Shown: positions 18,000 through 18,488 of the stretch, piece after piece
How positions within the stretch are numbered: the stretch's first letter is position 1
Layout: every line of letters begins with the position of its first letter
Assembly (NCBI RefSeq): GCF_000188695.1
Contig: NW_004754911.1
Location: 35,713-54,200, forward strand
Reading direction: 5' to 3'
DNA from: Salpingoeca rosetta
Lineage: Eukaryota; Opisthokonta; Choanoflagellata; Craspedida; Salpingoecidae
Length of the DNA: 18,488 bases
Notes under the pieces: model-generated
The model's database searches: none
What the model was told of the DNA's origin: nothing
What the model saw: only the letters and a program-made list of their open reading frames with translations
Program-made: the position numbers and the translations under genes

Positions 18000-18026
18000 A
18001 TGTTGCGATCTGTGGTGGTGAAGACC

Positions 18027-18488
18027 ATGTCGACGACAGCAGGTGCTGCGGGCCGCCGCTTCCTTGTGGGCGGCAATTGGAAAATGAACGGCAGCAAGGC
18101 GTCCATCGCCGAGCTGGCCAAGGCCTGGGGCGCAGCCAAGGTGGACGACAACGTGGAGGTCGTCATTGGTGCCCCCGCCCTCTACCTGGACTACGTTCGC
18201 CAGCAGCTCCCGGCCTCCTTTGCCACCGCCGCCCAGAACTCCTACAAGGTCGCCAGCGGCGCTTTCACCGGCGAGATCAGGTCGGCGACATGAGCTCTTG
18301 CTGCGTCACTGTTGTTTGTGTGTGTACGTGTGTGTGCGTGCGTGTGCGTGTGTGTGCATTTATGTGTGGTTTTATGCGCATTTGTGTGTGCGTGTGTTTG
18401 TATTTGCGTGTGTGCATGAACGACAGTCATCCTCACTCAAAAATGCCTGCCTCCCGCTGCTCAAAACACCACGGACAGCCCTGCCATG
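18027..18488 (+). CDS. TPI1: Triosephosphate isomerase, exon 1 and start of exon 2
   Basis: Glycolytic enzyme interconverting dihydroxyacetone phosphate and glyceraldehyde 3-phosphate. Exon 1 (18027-18280) encodes FLVGGNWKMNG with the substrate-binding Asn and catalytic Lys of the first strand, then ALYLDYVRQQL and AAQNSYKVASGAFTGEI, all family-typical. The intron is 18281-18478 (GTCGGC...ACAG, 198 nt, TG-rich). Exon 2 starts at 18479, and the junction restores Ser-Pro-Ala-Met, as expected after GEI. The gene continues past the right edge. I chose ATG 18027 (ACCATGT, A at -3). An in-frame ATG at 18000 would add LRSVVVKT, basic and hydroxylated, but its context is weak. The catalytic His and Glu lie outside the window. 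Confidence 0.95.

Larger units (their letters stand above)
16387..18026. promoter_or_regulatory. Divergent spacer between IP6K and TPI
   Basis: The two genes are transcribed away from each other, so both promoters should lie in this 1.6 kb. Long frames cross it (plus 16461-17582, minus 17763-17059 and 17999-17349), but their translations change character at every simple repeat and contain no domain I recognise. The plus frame begins at GTG, not ATG. An A7 run at 16748-16754 and a T10 run near 17635-17644 are the only other notable signals. Confidence 0.4.

Overview
The window looks like nuclear DNA of a GC-rich, intron-containing unicellular eukaryote, most likely a choanoflagellate of the Salpingoeca type. 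This assignment is an inference. It rests on animal-like genes (NSMAF/FAN, IP6K, FANCD2), a kinesin-light-chain-type TPR protein with a TIR-like head of the kind I associate with choanoflagellate genomes, short GT-AG introns of roughly 130-300 nt, and very abundant (CA)n/(TG)n microsatellites in introns and spacers. No bacterial operons, rRNA genes, CRISPR arrays or complete tRNA genes were seen. A run of 100 Ns (10889-10988) marks an assembly gap.

Layout. At 1-300 there is a tRNA-like A-box and a short minus-strand exon-like reading frame. At 358-2649 (+) lies a FANCD2-like sequence carrying an in-frame stop and several frame changes. It is a pseudogene or a badly sequenced gene, and its position equivalent to the monoubiquitinated lysine reads Asn. 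At 2897-5198 (-) is a clean two-exon gene for a 693-residue TIR-like/TPR/PH protein, with a CT-rich, homopolymer-bearing upstream region at 5199-5830. The stretch 5830-10888 is the hardest part. It holds an open reading frame on the minus strand (6135-7091) and a set of minus-strand exon-like segments (7167-9476) with good splice sites but no recognised product, all embedded in microsatellites.

Beyond the gap, 11161-12905 (-) holds eight well-supported 5' exons of an NSMAF/FAN-like gene (GRAM/PH-like N-terminus). Its BEACH and WD40 parts are not seen. At 13835-16386 (-) an eight-exon inositol hexakisphosphate kinase gene is complete at its 3' end and has the PxxxDxKxG, SSLL and IDF signatures. 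A spacer of about 1.6 kb (16387-18026) separates it from the divergently transcribed triosephosphate isomerase gene, of which exon 1 and the first 10 nt of exon 2 lie inside the window.

The genes do not form an operon. TPI is glycolytic, IP6K makes inositol pyrophosphates, NSMAF is a membrane-associated adaptor in animals, FANCD2 belongs to crosslink repair, and the TIR/TPR/PH protein looks like an immune-type or NAD-consuming signalling protein. The most novel item is that TIR-like/TPR/PH architecture. The most checkable anomalies are the broken FANCD2-like locus and the NSMAF gene that loses its BEACH region at the assembly gap.
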